A stretch of 64,000 bases of DNA from CAVQLX01 sp963811605 (GTDB lineage Bacteria; Desulfobacterota; Binatia; DP-6), in the NCBI GenBank assembly GCA_963811605.1, contig CAWESA010000020.1:88773-152772 (forward strand). Direction: 5' to 3'. The notes under the pieces were generated by a model. That model was not told the DNA's origin and made no database searches. It worked only from the letters and a program-made list of their open reading frames with translations. This document shows, piece after piece, positions 45,336-53,789 of this stretch. Position numbers and translations under genes: made by a program. Every line of letters begins with the position of its first letter. The first letter of the stretch is position 1.

Positions 45336-45908
45336 CTAGCGCCCGGAGCCCAGGGCGAGCAACCGCTCCAGCTCGCCCTCGCGGTCGAACAACCGATAGT
45401 AGTCACGCAGCAACGCGACGTTCAGCGCGCCAGCATTGGCCGTGCAGAGCGCCTCGATGTCCGCCTGGTCCCGCGCCCACCGCGCCGGGGCATTCGCGAC
45501 CGCTTGCAGCTTCAGTCCGATGAGCGCCTCGGCGTCGACGACCGGCACCAGGAGGCGTCCGCCACGCAGGGCCTTCGAGCGGGCGCGGCGCAACATCTCA
45601 AGGGCGCGCTCGCGACGGGCGTAGAGCAGAACGACAGGCGCGAGAGCGGGCCGCGTCGCCGCGTAGTTTGCGGCGTCCTCGCTGCGATGCACGCAGCGGG
45701 CTCCCGCCGCGAGCCGGGCGGCATGGACAGCATCCGCCGCGCCGACCTCGAGAAGAAAATCGACGTCTCCCGTCGCCCGCTGCACGCCGTGAAAGGGCAG
45801 AGCGAATCCCCCGATGAGGGCAGCGCGCTGGCGGACGCGGCGCGCCGCGGAGACGACCACCGTGATCGATCGGACGAATGGGTTGGGCGGACCGGCCACG
45901 CGGGCCAC
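45336..45908 (-). CDS. Nucleotidyltransferase (AbiEii/MNT-like)
   Basis: A 190-residue protein with a polymerase-beta-type minimal nucleotidyltransferase core. AALIGGFALPFHGVQRATGD is followed by VDFLL, giving the GG motif and the two metal-binding aspartates (DVD). The region AEALIGLKLQAVANAPARWA with DQADIEALC is typical of toxin-like members and of DUF6036/AbiEii relatives. Likely reaction is transfer of a nucleotide to RNA or protein. It starts on GTG 45908, eight bases after the epimerase stop, and is followed by a 58-codon frame. It may be a toxin-antitoxin style pair or an uncharacterised housekeeping enzyme. Confidence 0.75.
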   Translation of the reverse strand: MARVAGPPNPFVRSITVVVSAARRVRQRAALIGGFALPFHGVQRATGDVDFLLEVGAADAVHAARLAAGARCVHRSEDAANYAATRPALAPVVLLYARRERALEMLRRARSKALRGGRLLVPVVDAEALIGLKLQAVANAPARWARDQADIEALCTANAGALNVALLRDYYRLFDREGELERLLALGSGR

Positions 45909-45916
45909 CGCGACCG

Positions 45917-46843
45917 CTACCTCTGGGCCCGTACCCGGAAGAACTCGACGGTGCGGGCGAGGCCGTCGCGCAGGGAGACCTGCGGCGTCCAGCCGAACAC
46001 CTCGGCGGCGCGGCGGATGTCGACCACGCTGCGGCGCTGCTCGCCGCCCTTCGCGGCGCCGTGCCGCACCTCGGAGCGGCTCCCCGACACCTCGAGCATG
46101 GTCCGGGCCAGCGTGTTGACGTCGGTCTCGCGCGCCGTGCCGACGTTGACCGGTCCGGTCGCGTCGTGCTCGAGCGCGAGCAGGCTCATGCGCGCGACGT
46201 CGCCCACGAACACGTAGTCGCGCGTCTGCTTGCCGTCGCCGTTCACCGTCACCGGCTCGCCGCGCAGCATCTTGCCGCTGAAGATGGCCACCACGCCGGC
46301 CTCGCCGTGCGGGTCCTGGCGCGGGCCGTAGACGTTGGCATACCGGAAGGCGACGAACGGCAGCCCGTACTCGGCCTGGTAGAAGTGGCAGTAGAGCTCG
46401 CCCGAGCGCTTGCTCACCCCGTACGGGCTCACCGGCCAGGTCGGATGCGTCTCCGGCGCGGGAAACGTCTCCTGCTCGCCATAGGCGGCGCCGCCCGACG
46501 AGACGAAGAGCACCTTCCTCACCCCCGCCTGGCGCGACGCCTCGAGCAGTCCGATGGTGCCGAGGATGTTGGTGCGCGCGTCGAACAGCGGGTCGGCGAC
46601 CGAGCGCCGCACGTCCATCTGCGCCGCGTGGTGGTTGAGCACCTCGGGGCGCTCGTCGCGGATCAGCGCGCCGGTGCGCTCGTCCCCGATGTCGAGCTCG
46701 ACGAAGCGCGCCTTCGGGTTGAGATTCTCGCGCTTGCCCGTGCAGAGGTTGTCGACGACGATGACGTCGTGCCCGGCCGCCACGTATGCGTCGACCACGT
46801 GGGAGCCGATGAAGCCCGCCCCACCCGTCACCAGGATCTTCAT
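45917..46843 (-). CDS. NAD-dependent nucleotide-sugar epimerase (GalE-like)
   Basis: A 308-residue extended short-chain dehydrogenase. The Rossmann start is ILVTGGAGFIGSHVVDAYVA; the catalytic Tyr-Lys pair is SPYGVSKRSGELYC; FRYANVYGPRQDPHGEAG follows. Members interconvert UDP-glucose/galactose or UDP-glucuronate/galacturonate; because the next upstream genes make UDP-glucuronate and UDP-xylose, a UDP-xylose or UDP-glucuronate 4-epimerase role is plausible. The ATG overlaps the uxs stop by four bases, so the three genes form a coupled unit. Confidence 0.88.
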   Translation of the reverse strand: MKILVTGGAGFIGSHVVDAYVAAGHDVIVVDNLCTGKRENLNPKARFVELDIGDERTGALIRDERPEVLNHHAAQMDVRRSVADPLFDARTNILGTIGLLEASRQAGVRKVLFVSSGGAAYGEQETFPAPETHPTWPVSPYGVSKRSGELYCHFYQAEYGLPFVAFRYANVYGPRQDPHGEAGVVAIFSGKMLRGEPVTVNGDGKQTRDYVFVGDVARMSLLALEHDATGPVNVGTARETDVNTLARTMLEVSGSRSEVRHGAAKGGEQRRSVVDIRRAAEVFGWTPQVSLRDGLARTVEFFRVRAQR

Positions 46844-47772
46844 ACCTTGTCCCGGAAGTACTCGATCGTCTGGCGCAGCCCCTCCTCGAGTCCCACCTTC
46901 GGCTCCCAGCCGAGCAGGGTGCGTGCGCGCGTGATGTCGGGCTGACGCTGCTTCGGATCGTCCACCGGCAGCGGCCGGAACACGATCTCGCTCTTCGAGT
47001 TGGTGAGCGCCTTGATGCGCTCGGCGAACTGGAGGATCGTGACCTCCGCGGGATTGCCGCAGTTGACCGGCCCGCTGTAGTCAGACCCGAGAAGCCGCAC
47101 GATGCCCTCGACCAGGTCGGACACGAAGCAGAAGCTGCGCGTCTGCGAGCCGTCGCCGTAGACGGTGATCGGCTCGTGGCGCAGCGCCTGGGCGATGAAG
47201 TTCGGCACCACGCGGCCGTCGCGCAGCCGCATCCGGGGGCCGTGCGTGTTGAAGATGCGCACGATACGCGTCGCGATGCCGTGCGTGCGGTGGTAGGCCA
47301 TGGTCATGGCCTCGGCGAAGCGCTTGGCCTCGTCGTACACGCCGCGCGGCCCGATCGGGTTGACATTGCCCCAGTAGTCCTCGTTCTGCGGGTGCACCAG
47401 CGGGTCGCCGTAGCACTCCGACGTGCTCGCCTGCAGGAACCGCGCGCCCTTCTCCTTCGCCAGGCCGAGCGCCTTGTGGGTGCCGAGCGAGCCGACCTTG
47501 AGGGTCTGGATCGGCAGCTCGAGATAGTCGACCGGGCTCGCGGGAGACGCGAAGTGCAGGATCGCGTCCACCGGCCCCTTCACGTAGATGTAGGTGGTCA
47601 CGTCCTGCTGGATGAACGTGAAGTGCGGATTGGCGAACAGGTGCGCGATGTTGTCGGGCGTACCGGTGAGGAAGTTGTCCATGCAGATGACGTCGTGTCC
47701 GTCGGCGAGAAAGCGCTCGCAGAGATGGGACCCGATGAACCCTGCACCGCCGGTGATGAGCACACGTGGCAT
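46840..47772 (-). CDS. uxs: UDP-glucuronate decarboxylase (UDP-xylose synthase)
   Basis: A 310-residue extended SDR that converts UDP-glucuronate to UDP-xylose. Family marks are VLITGGAGFIGSHLCERFLA, ILHFASPASPVDYLELPIQT (the UXS-specific substrate loop), FLQASTSECYGDPLVHPQ and GVYDEAKRFAEAMTMAYHR carrying the YxxxK pair. GSQTRSFCFVSDLVEGIVRL is also specific. ATG 47772 gives MPRVLITGG. It lies 9 bases after ugd, whose product is its substrate. Confidence 0.94.
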   Translation of the reverse strand: MPRVLITGGAGFIGSHLCERFLADGHDVICMDNFLTGTPDNIAHLFANPHFTFIQQDVTTYIYVKGPVDAILHFASPASPVDYLELPIQTLKVGSLGTHKALGLAKEKGARFLQASTSECYGDPLVHPQNEDYWGNVNPIGPRGVYDEAKRFAEAMTMAYHRTHGIATRIVRIFNTHGPRMRLRDGRVVPNFIAQALRHEPITVYGDGSQTRSFCFVSDLVEGIVRLLGSDYSGPVNCGNPAEVTILQFAERIKALTNSKSEIVFRPLPVDDPKQRQPDITRARTLLGWEPKVGLEEGLRQTIEYFRDKV

Positions 47773-47781
47773 GGCCACCGC

Positions 47782-49101
47782 CTAGGCTTCGAGCCGCACC
47801 GGGGTGCGGCCGATGGGGAGGTAGGTGAAGCCATGCTGGCGCATGACCTCCGGCTCGTAGAGGTTGCGACCGTCGATGATCAGCGGACGCTTGAGGAGCT
47901 CCTTCATGCGTCCGAAGTCGGGACGGCGGAACTCGTTCCACTCCGTGACGATGAGCAGCGCGTCGGCGCCGTCGAGCGCGTCGTAGTTGACGCGGTGGTA
48001 GGTCACCGTGTCGCCGAACAGGCTCCGCGCCACGCCGAGCGCCTCGGGATCGTGCACCGCGACCCGGGCGCCGCGCTCGAGGAGCCCCCTGATGACCGTG
48101 ATCGACGGCGCCTCGCGCATGTCGTCGGTCCTGGGCTTGAACGCCAGCCCCCAGACGGCGAAGCGCCGGCCCTCGAGACGCTCGCCGAACTCGGCGACGA
48201 CCTTGTCGACCAGGCGCCGCTTCTGGGCGTCGTTGACCTCCTCCACCGCGTTGAGCAGCGGGAACTTCATGCCCAGCTCGTGCGCGGTGTGGATGACCGC
48301 CTGCACGTCCTTCGGGAAGCACGAGCCGCCGTAGCCGACGCCCGGGAAGAGGAAGTGGTGCCCGATGCGGCGGTCGGACCCGGCGCCGCGCCGCACCAGC
48401 TCGACGTCGGCGCCCACCAGCTCGCAGAGATTCGCGATCTCGTTCATGAACGAGATCTTCGTCGCGAGCAGCGCGTTGGCGGCGTACTTGGTCATCTCGG
48501 CGCTCGGGTTGTCCATCTCGAGGATGGGCGCCCCCGTGCGGCAGAACGGCTCGTACAGCTCGCGCATGATCTTGAACGCGTCCGCCGACCCCGCGCCGAT
48601 CACGACGCGGTCCGGCTTCATGAAGTCGTCGATCGCGGCGCCCTCCTTCATGAACTCCGGGTTCGACACGACGTCGAACGGGTGCTGCGCGATCGGCTCC
48701 ATCTCGGCGCGGATCCTCTTGTGCGTGCTGACGGGCACCGTGCTCTTGGTCACCACGACGCGGTAGCCGTCCATCGCCTGCGCGATACCGCGCGAGACCG
48801 CGAGCACGGCGCTCAGGTCGGCGGAGCCGTCGGCGTTCTCGGGTGTCCCGACGGCGATGAAGCACACGAGGCTGCGGCGGACGGGGTCGGCCAGATCGGT
48901 GGTGAAGGTGAGACGGCCCTCGGTGACGTTGCGCCGGATGAGCTCCTCGAGGCCCGGCTCGTAGATCGGCACCTTGCCCTGGCGCAGCGCCTCCACCTTG
49001 GCCGCGACGTTGTCCACGCAGACGACGTCGTTGCCGCTCTCCGCGAAGCAGGTCCCGGCGACGAGCCCGACGTAGCCGGTCCCGACCACGCAGACTTTCA
49101 T
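47782..49101 (-). CDS. ugd: UDP-glucose 6-dehydrogenase
   Basis: A 439-residue enzyme that oxidises UDP-glucose twice to UDP-glucuronate with NAD. It starts MKVCVVGTGYVGLVAGTCFA; the active-site Cys lies in FPGVGYGGSCFPKDVQA, and the NAD-binding AKYAANALLATKISFMNEI helix follows the family. The C-terminal domain (AVWGLAFKPRTDDMREAPS) binds UDP. Its start overlaps the GT2 stop by four bases, and it feeds uxs directly downstream. Confidence 0.96.
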   Translation of the reverse strand: MKVCVVGTGYVGLVAGTCFAESGNDVVCVDNVAAKVEALRQGKVPIYEPGLEELIRRNVTEGRLTFTTDLADPVRRSLVCFIAVGTPENADGSADLSAVLAVSRGIAQAMDGYRVVVTKSTVPVSTHKRIRAEMEPIAQHPFDVVSNPEFMKEGAAIDDFMKPDRVVIGAGSADAFKIMRELYEPFCRTGAPILEMDNPSAEMTKYAANALLATKISFMNEIANLCELVGADVELVRRGAGSDRRIGHHFLFPGVGYGGSCFPKDVQAVIHTAHELGMKFPLLNAVEEVNDAQKRRLVDKVVAEFGERLEGRRFAVWGLAFKPRTDDMREAPSITVIRGLLERGARVAVHDPEALGVARSLFGDTVTYHRVNYDALDGADALLIVTEWNEFRRPDFGRMKELLKRPLIIDGRNLYEPEVMRQHGFTYLPIGRTPVRLEA

Positions 49102-50126
49102 AGGGGCGCAGGATTAGCGACGGCCTCCCGTGAAGTCAATTCAGGCTCGCCTTCACCGACGACCTCGCGGATCCGGAAGATCGGCTTGCCCTGCGACTCG
49201 TGATAGGTGCGCACCATCATCTCGCCGAGCAGGCCGATGGAGACGAACTGCACGCCGAGCACGGTGAGGAGAATGGCGAGCAGGACGATCGGCCGGCCGG
49301 CGAGCCGGACGCCCAGCACGAGGCGCTCGAAGCCGAGCCAGCCGATGAGGGCCGTTCCCGGCACCGCCAGCGCGAGACCGACGAGGCCGAAGAGGTGCAG
49401 CGGACGCGTCGCGTAGCCCGAGAGGAACTTGACGGTCAGGAGGTCGAGCACCACGCGCAGCGTCCGCGACAGGCCGTACTTCGACTGGCCGAGCGTGCGC
49501 GGCCGGTGCGAGACCGGCAGCTCGGCGACGCGCGCCCCCACGTCGGCGGCCAGCGCGGGAATGAAGCGGTGCAGCTCGCCGTACAGGCGCAGCTCCTTCG
49601 CCACCGGCGCGCGCATCGCCCGCAGCGTGCAGCCGTAGTCGTGCAGGCTCGTGCCGGTGACCACCGAGATCACCCGGTTGGCGATCTGCGACGGGAGTCG
49701 GCGCGTCAGCCACGGATCCTGCCGCTCGCGCCGCCACCCGTTGACGACGTCGACGTCGTCGCGGAGCGCCGCCAGCAGCGCCGGGATGTCGCGCGGGTCG
49801 TTCTGCAGGTCGGCATCGAGCGAGACGATCACCTCGCCGCGCGCGAGCTCTATGCCGGCGGCGAGCGCCGCGGTCTGGCCGTAGTTGCGCTGCAGGCGGA
49901 CGATGCGCAGGCGTGGCTCCGCCGCGCGCAGGGCCACCAGGCGCTCGAAGCTGCCGTCGCTGCTCCCGTCGTCGACGGTGATGATCTCCGCCGTCCGGCC
50001 GAGCCCGTCGAGGACGGCGCCGAGCTCCCGGACCAGCGTCTCGAGGCACTCCACCTCGTTGTAGACCGGGACGACGATCGACAGCGCGGGCGTCGTCGTC
50101 CCGGTCGCGCTGCGTCCCGCGCTCAC
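49098..50126 (-). CDS. Family 2 glycosyltransferase with C-terminal membrane helices (DPM1/ArnC-like)
   Basis: A 342-residue glycosyltransferase. The GT-A domain has LSIVVPVYNEVECLETLVRE, ITVDDGSSDGSFERLVAL and VIVSLDADLQNDPRDIPALL (the DAD metal site). Two C-terminal membrane helices follow (LFGLVGLALAVPGTALIGW and VLLAILLTVLGVQFVSIGLL). Such proteins transfer a sugar from a nucleotide donor to a polyprenyl phosphate. GTG 50126 overlaps the adoK stop (GTGA), and its end overlaps ugd by four bases, so the donor may be a sugar from ugd/uxs. Acceptor and sugar are inferred only. Confidence 0.9.
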   Translation of the reverse strand: MSAGRSATGTTTPALSIVVPVYNEVECLETLVRELGAVLDGLGRTAEIITVDDGSSDGSFERLVALRAAEPRLRIVRLQRNYGQTAALAAGIELARGEVIVSLDADLQNDPRDIPALLAALRDDVDVVNGWRRERQDPWLTRRLPSQIANRVISVVTGTSLHDYGCTLRAMRAPVAKELRLYGELHRFIPALAADVGARVAELPVSHRPRTLGQSKYGLSRTLRVVLDLLTVKFLSGYATRPLHLFGLVGLALAVPGTALIGWLGFERLVLGVRLAGRPIVLLAILLTVLGVQFVSIGLLGEMMVRTYHESQGKPIFRIREVVGEGEPELTSREAVANPAPL

Positions 50127-51136
50127 GACCCCAGGCGCAGGAGCTGCGGCGTGTCGTCGGCTCCGAAGTTGGCCTCGTAGCGGGCGCGGAAGTCGCCCAG
50201 CGTGTAGCCTTCCGGCTGCGGGCCGATGGTTTCGAGCGCGTACACGGCAGCGATGCTGCCGACCCTGCCGGCGACCTCCCAGGACAGACCGGCGAGCCGT
50301 GCCGCCAGCAAGCCCGCGCGGTAGGCATCGCCGACGCCGGTCGGATCGAGCTCGCGCGCCTCGACCTTCGCGGGCGGAACCTGGATCGTCCGGCCGCCGC
50401 CGGGCGTGTCCGGCGTCCCACCGCGCAGGGTGATCGTCGAGCCCTCGCCGCCACGCGTGACGATCACGACGGGGACGCGCTCCAGCAGCTCGGCCTCGGT
50501 GCGCCCCGTCTTCCGCTCGATCACTCCGAACTCGTACTCGTTGCCGATGAAGACGGCGGCGCCCCCGACGCCGGCGAGGAGCTCGTCGCCCGTGAGCTGC
50601 GCCACCTGCTGGCTCGGGTCGTACACGAACGGGATCCCGAGCGCCCGGCATTCGCCCGCGTAGCGCGCCATGGCCTGGGGATCGTTGGGCGAGATGATCG
50701 CGATCGCGACGCCCGAGACGTCGACGTCGTGGAAGCTCAGGTCGCGGGCGCGGTCCATGGCGCCGGAATAGAAGGTGCCCAGCTGGTTCTGGTCGCGATC
50801 CGTCGTGACGAAGAACGAGGCGGTGAAGACGTCGTCGTACAGCCGCAGCAGCGAGACGTCGACGCCGGCCGCCGCCAGCCAGTCGCGATACTCGCGCGCG
50901 TCGCTTCCCGCGCTGGCCAGGATGACCGGATCGGCGCCGAGCCGGGCCAGGCTGTAGGCGATGTTGGGCGCGCAGCCGCCGCGCACCCGTCGCATCGAAT
51001 CGACCCGGAACGACACCGACAGCCGATGCATGCGATCCGGCACCAGGACGTCCAGGAAGCGATCGGAGAACGTCATCAGGTAGTCGAACGCCACCGAGCC
51101 GGTGACGACGACCCTGCGCTTCGCCGCCACGCTCAC
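50123..51136 (-). CDS. adoK: PfkB-family adenosine kinase (Rv2202c/AdoK type)
   Basis: A 337-residue PfkB kinase. VVVTGSVAFDYLMTFSDRFL at the start, SMRRVRGGCAPNIAYSLARL for substrate binding and LDPTGVGDAYRAGLLAARLA with the catalytic Asp are seen. The segments AIAIISPNDPQAMARYAGEC and VYDPSQQVAQLTGDELL resemble the mycobacterial adenosine kinase closely, more than ribokinases. It would phosphorylate adenosine to AMP. GTG 51136 overlaps the mtaP stop, so the two nucleoside-handling enzymes are coupled. A sugar or guanosine substrate remains possible. Confidence 0.82.
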   Translation of the reverse strand: MSVAAKRRVVVTGSVAFDYLMTFSDRFLDVLVPDRMHRLSVSFRVDSMRRVRGGCAPNIAYSLARLGADPVILASAGSDAREYRDWLAAAGVDVSLLRLYDDVFTASFFVTTDRDQNQLGTFYSGAMDRARDLSFHDVDVSGVAIAIISPNDPQAMARYAGECRALGIPFVYDPSQQVAQLTGDELLAGVGGAAVFIGNEYEFGVIERKTGRTEAELLERVPVVIVTRGGEGSTITLRGGTPDTPGGGRTIQVPPAKVEARELDPTGVGDAYRAGLLAARLAGLSWEVAGRVGSIAAVYALETIGPQPEGYTLGDFRARYEANFGADDTPQLLRLGS

Positions 51137-51999
51137 AGGTACTTCCCCGCGATCAGGGCGAGGTCGCGCTTGACGTCCGCGGGGATCGCGGCGCGATCCG
51201 TGATGATGGCGTGCTCGAGGGCGCGCGGACAGGGACAGCCGACGGCGGCGGGGAGCTCGGGAGCCAGCGCCGCCACCGTGCGGCGGGCCAGGTCGACGTT
51301 GGTGGCGATCACCTTCAAGATCTCCTCGATCTGCACGTCCTCGTGGCCCTCGCGCCAGCAGTCGTAGTCGGTGGCGAGCGCCAGCGTGGCGAAGCAGAGC
51401 TCGGCCTCGCGCGCGAGCTTCGCCTCCTGGAGATTGGTCATACCGATCACGTGCCCGCCCCAGCTGCGATAGAGATGCGACTCGGCACGCGTCGAGAACG
51501 CGGGCCCCTCCATGCAGACGTACGTCCCGCCGGCATGGGCCCGGGCGCCCGCGGTGCGCGCCGCGTCGACCAGGGCGCGCGACAGCAGGGGGCAGAACGG
51601 ATCCGCGAACTGCACGTGCGCGACCACGCCGCGCCCGAAGAAGGTGCTCTCGGGCTGGCGGCCCCGGGTGCGGTCGATGAACTGGTCCGGCACCACGACG
51701 TGGCCGGGCACGATCTCCTCGCGCAGGCTGCCGACGGCGCTGACGGCGAGGAGACAGTCCGCGCCCAGCGACTTGAGGGCCCACACGTTGGCGCGGAACG
51801 GCAGCTCGGAGGGGAGCAGGCGATGGCCGCGCCCGTGCCGGGGCAGGAAGAGCAGCCCCGTGCCGGCGAGCCGGCCGGCCACGATCTCGTCCGACGGGTC
51901 GCCGAACGGCGTCTGCACGCGCACCCGCTCGACGTCCTCCAGCCCGGACAGCTCGTACAGCCCGCTGCCGCCGATCACCCCGAGTGTACGCTCCGCCAT
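51133..51999 (-). CDS. mtaP: S-methyl-5'-thioadenosine phosphorylase
   Basis: A 288-residue type II purine nucleoside phosphorylase that splits methylthioadenosine into adenine and methylthioribose-1-phosphate. The phosphate site is LGVIGGSGLYELSG and FLPRHGRGHRLLPSELPFRA; ADCLLAVSAVGSLREEI, YVCMEGPAFSTRAESHLYRS and VIGMTNLQEAKLAREAELCF are specific, the latter determining methylthio specificity. Methylthioadenosine is a by-product of spermidine synthesis, which links to the aguAB polyamine genes. It is the first gene of a six-gene operon. Confidence 0.94.
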   Translation of the reverse strand: MAERTLGVIGGSGLYELSGLEDVERVRVQTPFGDPSDEIVAGRLAGTGLLFLPRHGRGHRLLPSELPFRANVWALKSLGADCLLAVSAVGSLREEIVPGHVVVPDQFIDRTRGRQPESTFFGRGVVAHVQFADPFCPLLSRALVDAARTAGARAHAGGTYVCMEGPAFSTRAESHLYRSWGGHVIGMTNLQEAKLAREAELCFATLALATDYDCWREGHEDVQIEEILKVIATNVDLARRTVAALAPELPAAVGCPCPRALEHAIITDRAAIPADVKRDLALIAGKYL

Positions 52000-52042
52000 C
52001 GTCGTCGCCGTGCCGAGCGCGTCCTGCCTGCGCACGCCCGAG

Positions 52043-52077
52043 CCGGCGTATCCTAGGGAAAATCGACTCGAGTGCAA
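52043..52077 (-). promoter_or_regulatory. Possible promoter of the mtaP operon
   Basis: On the minus strand TTGCAC (52072-52077), a 16-base spacer and TAGGAT (52050-52055) lie about 50 bases upstream of the mtaP start in the 128-base gap to the divergent EamA gene. Matches are partial (3/6 and 4/6), so this is a weak call. Nothing else recognisable is in the gap. Confidence 0.35.
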
Positions 52078-52127
52078 GGCTCGGCGCCCGCACCGCTTGC
52101 GTCGGCGACGCGCCTTCCGCTGAAAGT

Positions 52128-53114
52128 GTGCCGGTGCCCGCGCCGGTTGAGACCCGCGCGCCCGTGCGCCCCGCCCTCGTGTGGGCGGCGCTGGGCGTGG
52201 TGTACGTGGTGTGGGGATCGACGTACCTCGCGATCCGCGTCGTCCTCGACACCCTGCCGCCGTTCCTGGCGGCCGCGGCACGCTTCCTGGTCGCGGGCGG
52301 CCTCATGCTCGGGTTCTCGGCGCTCCGCGGCGAGATGAAGCGCGAGCGGCTCGGGCCGGCGCAGTGGCGGGCCACGGCGATCGTGGGCGCTGCCCTGCTC
52401 TTCGGCGGCAACGGCGGGGTGTCGTGGGCCGAGCAGCGCATCCCGTCGGGCGTCGCGGCCTTGCTGGTGGCCGTCCTGCCGCTCTGGATCGCGCTGTTCG
52501 ACCGCGCCGTCTTCGGTCACCGGCTGAGCCGGCGCGTCGTGATCGGCCTGGTGGTCGGCCTCGCCGGGCTCGCCCTCCTCGTCGGGCCGACGGAGGGCGG
52601 CCGGATCGACCCGCTCGGAGCGCTGGTCTGCACGCTCGCGTCGATGTCGTGGGCGGCCGGCTCGCTCTACGCCCGGAGCGCGCCGCTGCCCCACCGGCCG
52701 CCGGTCGCCAACGGCATGGAGATGGTCGCCGGAGGCCTCCTCCTCCTGGTCGCGGGCCTGGCCACGGGCGAGCCCCGGCTGGTGCACCCGGCGTCGGTCT
52801 CGACCGCCTCGCTGCTGGCGCTGGCGTACCTGATCGTCTTCGGATCGCTGCTGGCCTTCTCGTGCTACGTCTGGCTGCTGCGCTCCGCGCCGGTCACGCT
52901 CGTCACCACCTACGCGTACGTCAATCCGGTGGTGGCCGTGGTCCTCGGCTGGACGGTCCTGGGCGAGCCGATCACACCACGCATGCTGCTCGCCGGCTCC
53001 ATCATCCTCGTGGCGGTCGTGCTCATCGCGGGCGCGGCGCGACCGGAGGGCGTCGTCGAGACCGGTGCGCCGCTCGACGACGACGAGCCGCCGCGCGCCG
53101 CGATCGGCTCGTGA
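52128..53114 (+). CDS. EamA (drug/metabolite transporter) family permease
   Basis: A 328-residue inner-membrane protein with ten predicted helices in two EamA repeats. Repeat one begins ALVWAALGVVYVVWGSTYLA and continues LPPFLAAAARFLVAGGLML; repeat two begins GALVCTLASMSWAAGSLYAR and ends TTYAYVNPVVAVVLGWTVLG. It resembles the RhaT/YedA-like exporters of amino acids or metabolites; substrate unknown. No ATG is suitable; GTG 52128 (or 52134) gives a short N-terminus ahead of helix 1. It is divergent from mtaP. Confidence 0.87.
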   Translation: MPVPAPVETRAPVRPALVWAALGVVYVVWGSTYLAIRVVLDTLPPFLAAAARFLVAGGLMLGFSALRGEMKRERLGPAQWRATAIVGAALLFGGNGGVSWAEQRIPSGVAALLVAVLPLWIALFDRAVFGHRLSRRVVIGLVVGLAGLALLVGPTEGGRIDPLGALVCTLASMSWAAGSLYARSAPLPHRPPVANGMEMVAGGLLLLVAGLATGEPRLVHPASVSTASLLALAYLIVFGSLLAFSCYVWLLRSAPVTLVTTYAYVNPVVAVVLGWTVLGEPITPRMLLAGSIILVAVVLIAGAARPEGVVETGAPLDDDEPPRAAIGS

Positions 53115-53166
53115 GACGCGGCCAGCGCGGGAGCCGGTGTCGGATATGCTCTCGAGGCGCCGTCGC

Positions 53167-53745
53167 TCAGCTGCCCGGCTTCGCAACCCCGATCACGCCG
53201 CAGCCCACGCGCGGGCCCGCGTTGCCCGACGGCTGCGAGGTCAGATCGTCGGCCTGCCCGTGCACGATGAGCCCGCGGCCGACGATCGCGCGATCCCCCG
53301 TGGCGATCGTCAAGCCCGGCACCGTCACGTCGACCTTGGCGTTGCCGCTGGCGTCGGACTCCACGTTTCCCAGGTCGCCGGCGTGATGCTGCGCCGGATC
53401 GGGCGCGCCGTGGGGATGCCCTTCGGGCGCGAAATGGCCGCCCGCGCTGGTACCGTCGGCCGCCGAGCAATCGCCGAACTCGTGCACGTGGAAGCCGTGC
53501 TTGGTGCTGGGCGCGAGCCCGGTGAGCTCGCCGGTCACGTGCACCGCATCGCCCTGGTGGTGGAAGCGCACCGTCCCGGCCACCTTCTGCCCCTGCGTCG
53601 GAGCCACCACGGCGATCGCGTCGGTGACGGCGGCGCCGTGCGGCGACGGCGTGGGCGGCGGCGCGTCGGCGGCGCCGGCGAGGGCGGCGGACGCGAGCAC
53701 GAAGGCGGCAGCGAGGCTCAGATAGGCATGCATGCGGGTTTCCAT
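53167..53745 (-). CDS. sodC: Copper/zinc superoxide dismutase, periplasmic
   Basis: A 192-residue exported Cu,Zn-SOD. A signal peptide (LSLAAAFVLASAALAGAA) is followed by the SOD fold. Copper/zinc ligands are in HGFHVHEFGDCS, GGHFAPEGHPHGAPD and HHAGDLGNVE, and the end GRGLIVHGQADDLTSQPSGN supplies the last copper His; cysteines GDCSA and GPRVGCGVIG form the disulfide. It removes periplasmic superoxide. It stands between a convergent EamA gene and the diacylglycerol-kinase-like gene. Confidence 0.95.
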   Translation of the reverse strand: METRMHAYLSLAAAFVLASAALAGAADAPPPTPSPHGAAVTDAIAVVAPTQGQKVAGTVRFHHQGDAVHVTGELTGLAPSTKHGFHVHEFGDCSAADGTSAGGHFAPEGHPHGAPDPAQHHAGDLGNVESDASGNAKVDVTVPGLTIATGDRAIVGRGLIVHGQADDLTSQPSGNAGPRVGCGVIGVAKPGS

Positions 53746-53789
53746 GCCATGATCCTACCCCCTGACGCCATGGGCACCAGCCCGCACTT

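Noticed and set aside
52643..52668. Rossmann or nucleotide-binding motifs on the strand opposite to the EamA gene.
   Set aside because: High-GC codon bias makes long, Arg/Gly-rich antisense frames throughout the window; none showed a coherent family motif set.
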